DNA of 64,000 nucleotides from Candidatus Tisiphia endosymbiont of Melanophora roralis. Its GTDB lineage: Bacteria > Pseudomonadota > Alphaproteobacteria > Rickettsiales > Rickettsiaceae. The translations under genes and the position numbers were made by a program. The stretch is from contig NZ_OZ032161.1 of NCBI RefSeq assembly GCF_964026575.1, forward strand, positions 496,001 to 560,000. The letters are read 5' to 3'. The stretch's first letter is position 1. Each line of letters begins with the position of its first letter. The notes under the pieces were generated by a model. The model did not search any database. It was not told where the DNA came from and saw nothing but the letters and a program-made list of their open reading frames with translations. This document shows, in pieces, positions 28,609 through 38,724 of the stretch.

Positions 28609-30084
28609 TTGCAAAAATTATTTGACTATTTAAAAATTACCTCTCATATTGAACCTAAAATTTTATGTTGCGACTCTAGACTAGTTAAATCAACTAGTCT
28701 ATTCTTCGCCATTAAAGGAGCAAGTTCGGATGGTAATAAGTTTATTGATGATGTAATAAACAAAGGAGTGAAATTCATTGTTACCGATGATGCTGCAAGT
28801 TTGAAAAACCCTAACATTATCGCTAATGGTGTACATATAACGCTTGTGAGTGATGCACGGGTGGCACTGAGCCAAGCTGCTAATATTCTCTACCCTTTAT
28901 TACCACAATATATGGTAGCTGCTACTGGTACTAACGGTAAAACCTCGGTAGTATCCTATTGCAGACAGCTATACACATTGCTAGGAGTACCCAGCTGTTC
29001 TATTGGTACTATCGGTATAGAATGTCCTGAGAATTTGGATTTAACAACCATCCAAGAGATTTTAGATAAGTTTCCTGCCCTCACTACCCTTGATCCTGTA
29101 ACTTTCAGACATATTTTACATAATCTAGCTGAGAATAATATAAGATATGTAGCTTTTGAGGCTTCCAGCCATGGTCTAGATCAAGAAAGATTACATGGTC
29201 TAAAAGTAGATGCTGCCTGCTTTACTAGTTTTAGTCAAGATCATCTTGACTATCATAAGAATATGGATAATTATCTTTTAGCTAAGCTAAAACTATTTAC
29301 AGATAATTTATCGCAGGCAGGAGTTGCTGTATTAAACTCGGAAATAGAACAATTAGATTATATCAAAAGTTATTTACAGGATCGTAATATAAAATTTTTA
29401 ACCGTTGGTATGAATGGTGATCTGAAAATTATCGACAGCACAATTTGTACTTATAACGGGCAGAAATATAATTTTACTACCGATATAGTTGGTAGTTTTC
29501 AAGCAACCAATTTACTAATTGCCGTTATGATGGTGCATTTGACTGGCTTTCCTTTTGAACAAGTCATATCGAAATTACCACAAATTAAAGCAGTTAAAGG
29601 ACGTTTAGAGAGAGTAGCTAATAGCAATATTTTTATTGACTACGCTCACACTCCAGATGCCTTAGAAAAAAGCTTGCTAGAACTAAAAAAAATAAAATCA
29701 GAAATATACTCAAATAGGGGATCATTAAAAGTAATTTTTGGCTGTGGGGGGAATAGAGATAGTGGTAAAAGAGCATTAATGGGGCAAGTTGCTGCAAAAA
29801 TTGCAGATATAGTTATTATCACTGACGATAATCCGAGGAATGAAGAGCCAAAATTCATACGGCAGCAAATTATACAAGGTATTATATCTATCACTAATAG
29901 ATATATAGAAATAAATAATAGAAAAATTGCAATTACTGAAACAATAAATAATTTACAAGAAGATGATATTTTGCTGATTGCCGGCAAAGGTCACGAGAAT
30001 TATCAAATAATCGGTAATAAAAAACTACCATTTAGCGACTTCGATATAGCCAAAGAAGCTCTACAAAGTAGAAAAAGATTTTGA
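28609..30084 (+). CDS. murE: UDP-N-acetylmuramoyl-L-alanyl-D-glutamate--2,6-diaminopimelate ligase
   Basis: 491 residues starting at a TTG. The ATP-binding ATGTNGKTSVVSY is at 105-117, the carbamylated-Lys region near 225, and DNPR at 407-410 selects meso-diaminopimelate. The GNRDSGKRALMG motif of the C-terminal domain is present. The enzyme adds meso-DAP to the growing muropeptide in the cytoplasm. murF and the rest of the cluster are not adjacent. Confidence 0.95.
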   Translation: MQKLFDYLKITSHIEPKILCCDSRLVKSTSLFFAIKGASSDGNKFIDDVINKGVKFIVTDDAASLKNPNIIANGVHITLVSDARVALSQAANILYPLLPQYMVAATGTNGKTSVVSYCRQLYTLLGVPSCSIGTIGIECPENLDLTTIQEILDKFPALTTLDPVTFRHILHNLAENNIRYVAFEASSHGLDQERLHGLKVDAACFTSFSQDHLDYHKNMDNYLLAKLKLFTDNLSQAGVAVLNSEIEQLDYIKSYLQDRNIKFLTVGMNGDLKIIDSTICTYNGQKYNFTTDIVGSFQATNLLIAVMMVHLTGFPFEQVISKLPQIKAVKGRLERVANSNIFIDYAHTPDALEKSLLELKKIKSEIYSNRGSLKVIFGCGGNRDSGKRALMGQVAAKIADIVIITDDNPRNEEPKFIRQQIIQGIISITNRYIEINNRKIAITETINNLQEDDILLIAGKGHENYQIIGNKKLPFSDFDIAKEALQSRKRF

Positions 30085-30115
30085 ATTAAAAAATATCAAC
30101 TAATAATAAAATTAT

Positions 30116-31156
30116 ATGCAAGTTTCTAGAATATTCTTAGTCTCCTTCTATATAATTCTACCATCCTTATTAACTATACATTTTGCATATGCCAGCCCAT
30201 TTAACCATCCAGAAACATGGAAAAAAGTTGAGATCTCAAAATTACTTAAAACATCTACAATACACCATATAGAACCTATGAGAAAGTTTCTTGCGGAAAA
30301 AGGTAAAAAAGCCGAATTCAATGGAGAAGTTTTTTTAGTTACTTTAGATGATCAGGAAAAAGCTGTCTTTAAAAAATTACCTGCAGATGATTTAGGAGAT
30401 GCACAAGCTGAAGTAGCAGCGTATCAAGCCTCTCTAATTCTAGGTTTCCCTCATATTCCTCCAACAGTAATGCGTAAAATTAATGGAATGACAGGATCAT
30501 TGCAACTCTACATTGATACTAAAATTGATCCTTTAGTACCTGAAGAGTATGAAAAAGCTCTTCAAGAGGTTTCCATAAAAGATCAAATGAACCTACGAAC
30601 TTTTTACTTTATTTTTGGGCAGTGGGACTCTGGATCACATAATTTATTAATATTTAAAGATATTAATAAAACATATTTTATTGCAATAGATAATTCAGGC
30701 ATTCGTAATCGCCAATATGTTAAGCTTGGTGAACTTCCTTTTGTTAGAGTACTGTATAGTGATAAATTAAATACCAATGATTGGGATAAACCATTTCCTT
30801 TTGATAAAGCAGAGGTTATTGATCTCCCTAATGAAGAAAAGCTAAAACAAAGATTTAAAAAACAAATACCTCCTACCTTTTACAAAAATTTTCAGTCTTA
30901 TAACCACCCTTTTCGGTTTGTTATTTATCAAAATAGCCTATGGATTCAGTATCATGCATTTGATAAGAGTTTTATAATATCTTATCCAACACAATGTTAT
31001 GACGACACTATAAAAGCTATAAAAAAATTAGACTTACCTCTTCTTAGAAAGATTTTTATAGCAGCAAAAGGTTCTGATTTTTTAAATAATTCTTACCTTA
31101 ATTCTGTATTAGAACGCCGTGATCAAGTTTTAAGGTATTGCCTTAAAATTAAATAA
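30116..31156 (+). CDS. Secreted protein with kinase-like features, unknown function
   Basis: 346 residues with a clear signal peptide (residues 1-27, cleaved after AYA). I do not recognise a named family. The order of motifs suggests a HipA/PI-kinase-like fold: AVFKKL with Lys86, DAQAEVAAYQASLILG with Glu99, GFPHIPPTVMR (a hinge-like segment), GQWDSGSHNLLIF with Asp171 and Asn176, and FIAIDNSG with Asp192. Kinases of this class use the same spacing of Lys, Glu, Asp-x4-Asn and Asp. It is probably periplasmic or exported. It follows murE by 31 bases. The function is inference only. Confidence 0.6.
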   Translation: MQVSRIFLVSFYIILPSLLTIHFAYASPFNHPETWKKVEISKLLKTSTIHHIEPMRKFLAEKGKKAEFNGEVFLVTLDDQEKAVFKKLPADDLGDAQAEVAAYQASLILGFPHIPPTVMRKINGMTGSLQLYIDTKIDPLVPEEYEKALQEVSIKDQMNLRTFYFIFGQWDSGSHNLLIFKDINKTYFIAIDNSGIRNRQYVKLGELPFVRVLYSDKLNTNDWDKPFPFDKAEVIDLPNEEKLKQRFKKQIPPTFYKNFQSYNHPFRFVIYQNSLWIQYHAFDKSFIISYPTQCYDDTIKAIKKLDLPLLRKIFIAAKGSDFLNNSYLNSVLERRDQVLRYCLKIK

Positions 31157-31170
31157 GAGAAAATTTCATC

Positions 31171-32253
31171 CTATAATTTTATTAATTCTGCTTTTTTTGT
31201 TAAAGATTCTATGCCATTTAAGTCAGTTGCAGTCACCCATAGCTGTAATCCTAATTCTAGGAAGAAATCAATTAAGTACTGCCTCCTTTTGTTATCAAGA
31301 TGTACAAAAACCTCATCTAACAGTAAAATAGGCATAGCAATGTTTTCTTTAATAGAATAATTAACTTGGGCAAGTATTATGGCAATGAGCATAGCCTTCT
31401 GTTCACCGGTGGAACAGTGTTTAACTAAGGCGTTTCTTTCTTTATGAATAACTACAAAATCACTTTTATGCACTCCAAAATTAGTTCTATTAGATATCTT
31501 ATCATGAACACGAGACACCACTAACTCATTTTTTATAAAATCAATATCTATTTCAGAATTTCTTAATATTATATCTTCTATAACCCCATTAATTGATAAA
31601 ATAGCTTTAGGAAAATCATTATCCAAATCTGAGATAGCTTTTTGCATATGTTCTAAAATTTTTAGCCTATTAATAGCGATCTCAATTGATAATTCCGCCA
31701 TTTTTTCTTCAACCACTCTTAGCCAATTTGTATCCACTTGGTCTTGTGCTAGTATTTTGCTACGTTCATACATGTAATATTCGTATTTACTAACTATTCC
31801 TGCATGCGATGGATTAAAGTTATAAACAATCCTGTCAAAGAATTTACGCCTATCGCTAATACTGGAAGAAAAAATACCTTCCATTTGAGGTGTAAGCCAA
31901 ATCATAGCAGTGAACTTACTTAGTTCATTATTTTGTATTTTAACACCATTAAATTCCGTAAAACGTCTATTAGATTCACGCTTTAAATTCGTTGAAATTT
32001 CAACTAAGCCAAGTTTACTGTGTAATAATGTATAAGCTAAGCAATGATCTGCTCCCCTTTGACAAATATCATCTAATTTGGCTGATCTCAAGCCTTTACC
32101 AGGTGAAAATAGTGATATTGATTCTAAAATGTTAGTTTTTCCACTACCATTCCCCCCTATTAGTATAACAGGATTATTACCAGCACTAATATCTAAATTC
32201 TGAAAATTACGATAATTTAGTAATTTTAATTTTTGTAGGTAAATATTATGCAT
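31171..32253 (-). CDS. recF: DNA replication and repair protein RecF
   Basis: 360 residues. Walker A GGNGSGKTN at 33-41, the ABC-like signature STGEQKAMLIAIILAQ and Walker B PILLLDEVFVHLD near the C-terminus identify an SMC-like ATPase of the RecF family. RecF loads RecA at gaps with RecO and RecR. It stands alone on the minus strand and converges with the kinase-like gene, 14 bases apart. Confidence 0.95.
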   Translation of the reverse strand: MHNIYLQKLKLLNYRNFQNLDISAGNNPVILIGGNGSGKTNILESISLFSPGKGLRSAKLDDICQRGADHCLAYTLLHSKLGLVEISTNLKRESNRRFTEFNGVKIQNNELSKFTAMIWLTPQMEGIFSSSISDRRKFFDRIVYNFNPSHAGIVSKYEYYMYERSKILAQDQVDTNWLRVVEEKMAELSIEIAINRLKILEHMQKAISDLDNDFPKAILSINGVIEDIILRNSEIDIDFIKNELVVSRVHDKISNRTNFGVHKSDFVVIHKERNALVKHCSTGEQKAMLIAIILAQVNYSIKENIAMPILLLDEVFVHLDNKRRQYLIDFFLELGLQLWVTATDLNGIESLTKKAELIKL

Positions 32254-32324
32254 AACTTATTTGAAATAGTGAGAGAAAAACCGAATCAACCCAATTATAG
32301 CTAAATTGAAAAAATTTTAGCCAA

Positions 32325-32530
32325 AACCGTCTATTAGCGAGGAGACCATAGCATAACTGTCGAAAGTTAGTAAATACAGCTTCCCTACACGTCTATTAGC
32401 GAGGAGGCTGTAAAGCCGACGAAGCAATCCATATGACAAGCTTCATGGATTGCCACGCTCACATACGTTCGCTCGCTAATAGACGGCTTAAACCTTACAA
32501 CAGTACTTCGCTAATAGACGATTTTTTAAC
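32325..32530. repeat. Family G repeats (copy G3), tandem palindromes
   Basis: CGTCTATTAGCGAGGAG occurs at 32329 and 32387, and its complement CTCGCTAATAGACG near 32490 and 32510, with GGATTGCCACGCTCAC between. The form with CTATTAGCGAG replaces the more usual CATTGCGAG. The segments CTGTCGAAAGTTAG and CTTTCAACAGTTGTG flank it as wider arms. Confidence 0.75.
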
Positions 32531-32552
32531 TTTCAACAGTTGTGATCTTTAT

Positions 32553-32715
32553 GGTATACTCAAATGATCTGAAGAATTGGATTTGAAAATGAATGGTGAG
32601 CATGCTAGGTGTACATATAGTACATGAGCCTGCGAATCCATGATATTTTCAAACAACAATTCGTAGGAGCAGAAGAGTATACAATGACCTTAATTCTTGA
32701 AGTTCTACCTGAGTA
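32553..32715. repeat. Repeat family I, copy I2
   Basis: Contains GGATTTGAAAATGAATGG and GATATTTTCAAACAACAATTC around CTAGGTGTACATATAGTACATG. The ends TATACTCAAATGATCTGAAG and GAACTTCTACCTGAGTATA match the starts of families J and H. It lies upstream of mutS. Confidence 0.65.
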
Positions 32716-32751
32716 TATACTCAAATCTAATTCAAACAACTAAATATATCC

Positions 32752-35415
32752 ATGACTTTAGAAGAATTTCGCCATAAATATAATTACGATCAATCAACAA
32801 AGATGATGCAACAATATTTAGACATCAAATTTGCCAATCTTGATTGTCTTCTATTATTTAGGATGGGCGATTTTTATGAAATGTTTTTTGATGATGCAAT
32901 TCTTGCCAGCCAAGTTTTAGGTATTGCTCTTACCAAAAGAGGGTCTAATGGAGACTCTGAGATTGCTATGTGCGGCGTACCCCATCATGCTCTTGAGACA
33001 TATTTAAATAAATTAATTGAAGAAAATTACAAAGTTGCTATTTGTGATCAACTAGAAACACCGGAAGAGGCAAAGAAACGTGGTGGCTATAAAGCTGTAG
33101 TAAATAGGGATGTAACGCGTATTATCACCCCAGGTACTATTATCGAGGAATCTTTAATTTCGTCATGCGAACCTAATTATCTGGCAAGCTTAGTTTTGCT
33201 AAAAAACAGGGCGTCAATTTGTTATGTTGATCTTTCCACTTCAGAAATTTCAGTTATAGAGATTCCGCAGGATGAGATTCTAAATGAACTATCACGTCTT
33301 AAGCCTAAAGAGATTTTACTTAGCGAAAATTTGCAGGGAGAACAATTAGCTAGTAGTATTCAGCACCAATTACATTTTCGTGTCTCGTATCAAGTTGATA
33401 GTTTTTTTGCTCCTAAAAAATGCCATAAAATTATTTTAGATTTTTACAAAATCAATGATCTAAAAGCCATAGGGGAAATATCTGAATGTCAGACAAGTAG
33501 TATTGGTAGTATCTTAGAATATTTATCGCTAACGCAAAAGCAAAATATACCCTCGCTACCTTTGCCCTTGTTGGTCAATTACCATAATTTTATGATTATT
33601 GATTCGGCGACTCGGCGGAATTTGGAAATTACTAATAATTTATTAGGAAAAACCAAGGGTAGTTTACTGGCCACTATTGATCATACAGTTACTAAGGCTG
33701 GTAGTCGTTTACTATATCACTTTTTATCTACACCACTAATAGATATTGATGAAATAAATTATCGACAAAATATCACAGAATTTTTTTATTCAAATATTGA
33801 ACTAGTAGGGAATATTAAAAAGTTACTCAAGAAAACTGGGGATTTAGAACGTTGCTTGGCTAGAATTACCATGAATCGTGGCTGCGGGCGAGATCTGCTA
33901 AATATTAAATATACGTTAAATGCTGCACTGGAAATAAAAGGAGAGTTTATTGCCCATTATGGGCTAAATTTGCTAGATTATATAGAGAAGTTAATTAAAC
34001 CTCTATCTGGAGATGAACAGTTATATTCATTAATAGATCAAGCAATTAGAGAGGATGCACCTAATACTATCAATGAAGGTGGGATAATAAATCATCATTA
34101 TCATCCTAAAATACAAGAATTATATGACTTAATTAACAATGGCAAAGCACATGTAGAAAAATTAAAAAATGTATATCGCCTTGATACTGGCATCGACACC
34201 CTAAAAATATCTCATAATAATGTACTTGGCTTATTTATTGAAGTTACCCTAAGACATAGTGATAAAATGTACGCTTCAAAATTTATTCACCGACAAACAA
34301 CCTCTAATGCTAGTCGCTATACTACTATTGAATTACAAAAGTTAGAAAGCGATATGGTTAATAGCAGAAGTTTAGCGGTTAGTCTTGAACTAGAATTATA
34401 TAATAAAATATGCCAGCAAGTTATTGATAAAGCTATATTCTTACGATTACTTAGCTGTTCCTTGAGTCAGCTTGATGTATTTTGTAATTTTGCTTATATT
34501 GCTGATGAATATAATTACGTCAAGCCTAGCTTAAGCAATGATTTGAGTTTTGAGATTATTGAAGGGCGACATCCAGTTGTTGAGCAAAGTTTATCAAATG
34601 ATAAAAAAAGCTTTATTCACAATAACTGTACTTTATCGGAAGCTCATAGAATTTGGTTAATTACTGGACCTAATATGTCAGGTAAAAGTACTTTCTTACG
34701 GCAAAACGCCCTAATAGCCATATTAGCTCAAATTGGTAGTTTTGTGCCGGCTAAAAGTGCCAAAATAGGTATTGTAGACAAGATATTTAGTAGGATAGGG
34801 GCAGGGGACGATTTACAAGCAGGACAATCGACTTTTATGGTGGAAATGCTTGAAACATCAGCTATTTTAGCACAATCTACTAAAAATTCTTTAGTCATAT
34901 TAGATGAGGTTGGTCGCGGAACTTCTACCTATGATGGTGTATCAATTGCTTTTGCGGTGCTGGAATATATTCATGATAATCTCAAATGTCGATGTTTATT
35001 TGCATCGCATTATCACGAATTAACCAGCATGAGTAATTTTTTGCCAGCCTTGCAAAATTATACGGTGGCTATTGAGGAATTAGGGAAAGAAATATTATTT
35101 TTGCATAATATTATAGCAGGTATAGCTGATAAATCTTATGGAATTCATGTAGCCTACTTAGCGGGCCTACCAAAATCTGTTATAATTAGGGCGAATGACA
35201 TTTTAACAAAATTAGAAAAAACCGCAACGTACAAAAGCAAAAATATATTAAACACTGAATCAAACAACTTAAGTTTATTTAGTCTGCCAGTAGAAAGTAA
35301 AAAAGAAATAAAATTTAATAAGTTAGAAGAAGAACTTATTAAAATCGATCCTGATCAGCTCTCCCCTAAACAAGCCTTAGAGTTGATTTATAAGTTAAAG
35401 GAACTAATTTTTTAA
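32752..35415 (+). CDS. mutS: DNA mismatch repair protein MutS
   Basis: 887 residues. The mismatch-reading FRMGDFYEMF motif (Phe-x-Glu) is near residue 40. The ATPase has TGPNMSGKSTFLRQ (Walker A), the DDLQAGQSTFMVEM loop and LVILDEVGRGTSTYDG (Walker B). The C-terminal helices for dimerisation are present. It recognises mispairs and recruits MutL. It is followed by recJ with about 15 bases between, so the two are likely co-transcribed. Confidence 0.97.
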   Translation: MTLEEFRHKYNYDQSTKMMQQYLDIKFANLDCLLLFRMGDFYEMFFDDAILASQVLGIALTKRGSNGDSEIAMCGVPHHALETYLNKLIEENYKVAICDQLETPEEAKKRGGYKAVVNRDVTRIITPGTIIEESLISSCEPNYLASLVLLKNRASICYVDLSTSEISVIEIPQDEILNELSRLKPKEILLSENLQGEQLASSIQHQLHFRVSYQVDSFFAPKKCHKIILDFYKINDLKAIGEISECQTSSIGSILEYLSLTQKQNIPSLPLPLLVNYHNFMIIDSATRRNLEITNNLLGKTKGSLLATIDHTVTKAGSRLLYHFLSTPLIDIDEINYRQNITEFFYSNIELVGNIKKLLKKTGDLERCLARITMNRGCGRDLLNIKYTLNAALEIKGEFIAHYGLNLLDYIEKLIKPLSGDEQLYSLIDQAIREDAPNTINEGGIINHHYHPKIQELYDLINNGKAHVEKLKNVYRLDTGIDTLKISHNNVLGLFIEVTLRHSDKMYASKFIHRQTTSNASRYTTIELQKLESDMVNSRSLAVSLELELYNKICQQVIDKAIFLRLLSCSLSQLDVFCNFAYIADEYNYVKPSLSNDLSFEIIEGRHPVVEQSLSNDKKSFIHNNCTLSEAHRIWLITGPNMSGKSTFLRQNALIAILAQIGSFVPAKSAKIGIVDKIFSRIGAGDDLQAGQSTFMVEMLETSAILAQSTKNSLVILDEVGRGTSTYDGVSIAFAVLEYIHDNLKCRCLFASHYHELTSMSNFLPALQNYTVAIEELGKEILFLHNIIAGIADKSYGIHVAYLAGLPKSVIIRANDILTKLEKTATYKSKNILNTESNNLSLFSLPVESKKEIKFNKLEEELIKIDPDQLSPKQALELIYKLKELIF

Positions 35416-35430
35416 ATAGGGTTGCCTTAC

Positions 35431-37239
35431 ATGATAATACCACTAGAACCCAAACGTTCAGTAAATGGAAAAATTTGGCAACAGCGATCAGTAAACGAGG
35501 ATGATGTTTCAGAACTTTGTCGTTCTGTAGGAATCAGTGATTTTCTAGCACGGGTTCTATTTCCTCGCTTAGAGAACTTGTCACAAGCTATAGATTTTTT
35601 ATCACCTAAGCTCAAGAATTTACTGCCAGATCCTTTTCATTTACTTGATATGCAAAAAGCAGTAGATAGGACTATAGAAGCTATTATAAATAAACAGAAA
35701 ATCTGTATATTTGCTGATTATGACGTTGACGGGGCTACATCTTCATCACTACTTAAGAATCTATTTAGAGATTTGGGGCAAGAAGCTGATATTTATGTTC
35801 CAGACCGAATTGCTGAAGGATATGGACCAACTCCAGCTGCTATGCAGAAAATTAAGGATAATGCTACTGAGCTACTGATTACTGTTGATTGTGGAGCAAT
35901 GGCACATGAGGCTCTAAAATATGCATCACAAGTAAAGCTTGATGTAATAGTTATCGATCATCACATTAGTAGTGATATATTGCCTGACGCTGTTGCTGTT
36001 GTTAACCCGAATCGTATCGATGAGACCAGTAGATATAAGTACCTAGCGGCTGTAGGAGTATCATTTTTATTTGCTACCGCCTTATTATCCGATTTAAAAA
36101 AACAAAATTTCTTTGCCGATATAGCTTCGTGTTCGATACAAAATAGTGTATATTCAAAACGCCATACTCTACCAAATTTAATGCAATATTTAGACTTAGT
36201 CGCACTTGGAACAGTATGCGATGTAATGAAACTTATTCACTTAAATCGTGCTTTTGTTGCTCAAGGATTAAAAATCCTTGGTCAAAGAAAAAATTTAGGT
36301 ATGAAGACTTTATGTGATGTTGCTGGTTTAAATGAAAAACCAAACTGTTATCATTTGGGATTTGTGTTGGGTCCTAGGATCAATGCCGGTGGAAGAGTTG
36401 GTAAATCATCCTTGGGGGCTAGTCTTTTATCTACCGAGTGTGCAATAGAAGCAAATCTACTTGCACAAGAGTTGGAGAAACATAATAATGAGCGAAAAGT
36501 AATAGAACTGATAATGATAGAGGAAGCTACTAAAATAGCTTTAACTCAAGAAAATGATAGTTCATTATTTATAGTTGGTAAAGGGTGGCATCCAGGTGTT
36601 ATCGGCATTGTCGCTGGCAGATTAAAGGAAAAATTTAATAAACCAGTTGCAGTTATAGCTTTAAATGATGCAATCGGTAAGGCTTCTTGCCGTTCTGTCA
36701 AAAATGTTGATTTTGGTAGTAAAATTATCAATGCCAAGGCTAAAGATTTAATCATAGCTGGCGGGGGACATGCAATGGCAGCTGGATTTACAGTATTGGA
36801 AGAGAAATTACAAGAGTTACAAGAATTCTTAAATCACGCCTTTAAGATTGATATTAGTAATCAAAATGACATTGCCTATGAAGAATATGATGCGGAACTT
36901 ACTACAAGTAGTGTAAATTTGCCGCTAATGGATGAGCTGAGTAAACTCGAACCATTTGGTCAAGGAAATTATGAGCCAATATTTAAATTCTCTAATCTTT
37001 TTGTGTTAAAAGCTGACATAGTTGGTGGTAAACATATAAGATGTTTGCTTGCTCCTTCTAAGGAAGCTTTTGGTTCTAAACCGCTTCATGCTATTGCATT
37101 TAATAGTGTATCTAGTCCTATAGAAAATATTTTACTTAATATTAAGTCACATAATATTTCTGTAATTGGTTCATTAAAAGTGAATAGTTGGCAAGAACGT
37201 CATACTATACAATTACAAATAAAGGACTTGATAATATGA
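35431..37239 (+). CDS. recJ: Single-stranded-DNA-specific exonuclease RecJ
   Basis: About 602 residues from the ATG at 35431, which has AGGG at a suitable distance; a TTG three codons upstream (35422) is less likely. The DHH-family motifs are present: ADYDVDGATSSSLL, VDCGAMAHEAL, VIDHHIS and the DHHA1 glycine loop GGGHAMAAGF. RecJ degrades single-stranded DNA from the 5' end in recombination and mismatch repair, which suits its position after mutS. Confidence 0.95.
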   Translation: MIIPLEPKRSVNGKIWQQRSVNEDDVSELCRSVGISDFLARVLFPRLENLSQAIDFLSPKLKNLLPDPFHLLDMQKAVDRTIEAIINKQKICIFADYDVDGATSSSLLKNLFRDLGQEADIYVPDRIAEGYGPTPAAMQKIKDNATELLITVDCGAMAHEALKYASQVKLDVIVIDHHISSDILPDAVAVVNPNRIDETSRYKYLAAVGVSFLFATALLSDLKKQNFFADIASCSIQNSVYSKRHTLPNLMQYLDLVALGTVCDVMKLIHLNRAFVAQGLKILGQRKNLGMKTLCDVAGLNEKPNCYHLGFVLGPRINAGGRVGKSSLGASLLSTECAIEANLLAQELEKHNNERKVIELIMIEEATKIALTQENDSSLFIVGKGWHPGVIGIVAGRLKEKFNKPVAVIALNDAIGKASCRSVKNVDFGSKIINAKAKDLIIAGGGHAMAAGFTVLEEKLQELQEFLNHAFKIDISNQNDIAYEEYDAELTTSSVNLPLMDELSKLEPFGQGNYEPIFKFSNLFVLKADIVGGKHIRCLLAPSKEAFGSKPLHAIAFNSVSSPIENILLNIKSHNISVIGSLKVNSWQERHTIQLQIKDLII

Positions 37240-37305
37240 TATTTGTTAGCTATTTTGCTATGATTATAAATTTTTTATCAACTCCAAGTATAATGTAAAT
37301 TTCCT

Positions 37306-38661
37306 ATGTCAAAATCTAAACAAGTTAAAACAAATAGCCATGTTCCCATTGAGGGAACTGGTGATTTGGCTGTAGTGCAAGAGCATTATCAAGATTACCC
37401 CTATCCTTATAGAGATCCTGAAGATGAAACAAAAAGATTACTGGTAATTAGCGGTGAATTTTTGGGTGAGTTAAATCATTATTTATATAAAGGTAAAGAA
37501 GATTTTAATTCAGGTTTTCGGGTGCTAATTGCCGGTGGTGGTACTGGTGATTCTACTACATATATGGCAGAGCAACTAAAAGATAAAAATGCTGAAGTGG
37601 TGTATTTAGATTTTAGCAAGCCAAGCATGGAAATTGCCCAAAAACGTGCTGAAAAACGTGGTCTTACCAATATTAAATGGGTATATGATTCTATTTTAAA
37701 TATTCCAAAGCTTAATTTAGGTAAGTTTGATTATATTAATTGTGCAGGAGTATTACACCATTTGAAAAGCCCTCCAGATGGTTTAAAGATATTAAAGGAT
37801 TCTCTCTCTGATCAGGGAGCAATTAACATAATGGTTTATGCTAAATATGGTCGTACTGGATTATATCAGGTACAAGATATCATGAAAATGGTAAACCAAG
37901 GTGTTAGCAATAGGGTAGAAGAAATAATGAATACCAAGTCTGTTATGGCTGGTTTCCCTGCAACTAATTGGTATATACGTGGGCAAGAACTGCTAGGTGA
38001 CCATGTTGTTTTCGTTGATGTAGGTTTATATGACATGTTTTTGCATAAACAGGATAGGGCTTATTCTATTCCCGAATTATACGAATTTATTCATAATGCA
38101 ACTTTAAATTTTGTGGAATTTTCTGATGTTAGCGAAAAATTAGCTCTAAGGATCGAAAATTATATTAGTGATTTTTCTCTTCTACAGAAAATTAAGAGGA
38201 TGGATATCATAACACAGCAAGCAATTTGTGAATTAATTGTTGGAAATATTATTAAACACAGTTTTTTTGTTTCTAATCAAAAAGATACTATTGCTAGTCT
38301 TGATAATTTGGATAATATACCATATTTTTATGGTATTACTGGGGCTATTTCTAAACAAATTTATGATCATATAGAAACTAATGCTTTAGTAGCTGGCAAT
38401 ATTGTTAACTTTACATTAAATAATTCATTATTAAAGGATATCAATATTACTATACCAATTTCTAATTATACCAAATATGTTTTTAAACAAATGATAGATG
38501 GTGGTAAAAGTTTACAGGAAATCTTTGATTTAATCAGAGAAGATTTACAACAAGAAATTAGTAATGAATTCTTATTATTGGAAGTAAAGAACATATTTGC
38601 TCCGTTTTTTACTACGGGAATTATGTTACTTCATGACAAATCAGTAAAACTTTTTAACTAA
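37306..38661 (+). CDS. Class I SAM-dependent methyltransferase with C-terminal extension
   Basis: 451 residues. The methyltransferase domain is at about 60-190: LIAGGGTGDSTTYMAEQ (SAM-binding loop), VVYLDFSKPSMEIA and FDYINCAGVLHHLKSP. The N-terminus has a characteristic YPYPYRDPEDE segment. The 250-residue C-terminal part is alpha-helical and unassigned. Rickettsia have protein lysine methyltransferases that modify the outer membrane protein OmpB and share a similar architecture; membership in that group is a guess that a profile search would settle. Confidence 0.8.
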   Translation: MSKSKQVKTNSHVPIEGTGDLAVVQEHYQDYPYPYRDPEDETKRLLVISGEFLGELNHYLYKGKEDFNSGFRVLIAGGGTGDSTTYMAEQLKDKNAEVVYLDFSKPSMEIAQKRAEKRGLTNIKWVYDSILNIPKLNLGKFDYINCAGVLHHLKSPPDGLKILKDSLSDQGAINIMVYAKYGRTGLYQVQDIMKMVNQGVSNRVEEIMNTKSVMAGFPATNWYIRGQELLGDHVVFVDVGLYDMFLHKQDRAYSIPELYEFIHNATLNFVEFSDVSEKLALRIENYISDFSLLQKIKRMDIITQQAICELIVGNIIKHSFFVSNQKDTIASLDNLDNIPYFYGITGAISKQIYDHIETNALVAGNIVNFTLNNSLLKDINITIPISNYTKYVFKQMIDGGKSLQEIFDLIREDLQQEISNEFLLLEVKNIFAPFFTTGIMLLHDKSVKLFN

Positions 38662-38680
38662 TTTGACATTTATAGCTAAC

Positions 38681-38708
38681 TTCAAAAGCTGTAAAAACAG
38701 CTTTTGAA
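38681..38708. terminator. Bidirectional terminator-like hairpin
   Basis: TTCAAAAGCTG-TAAAAA-CAGCTTTTGAA is a perfect 11-base-pair hairpin between the convergent methyltransferase gene and the small repeat-protein gene. The T runs are weak on both sides. Confidence 0.6.
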
Positions 38709-38724
38709 ATGGTAGGTTTGTGGT

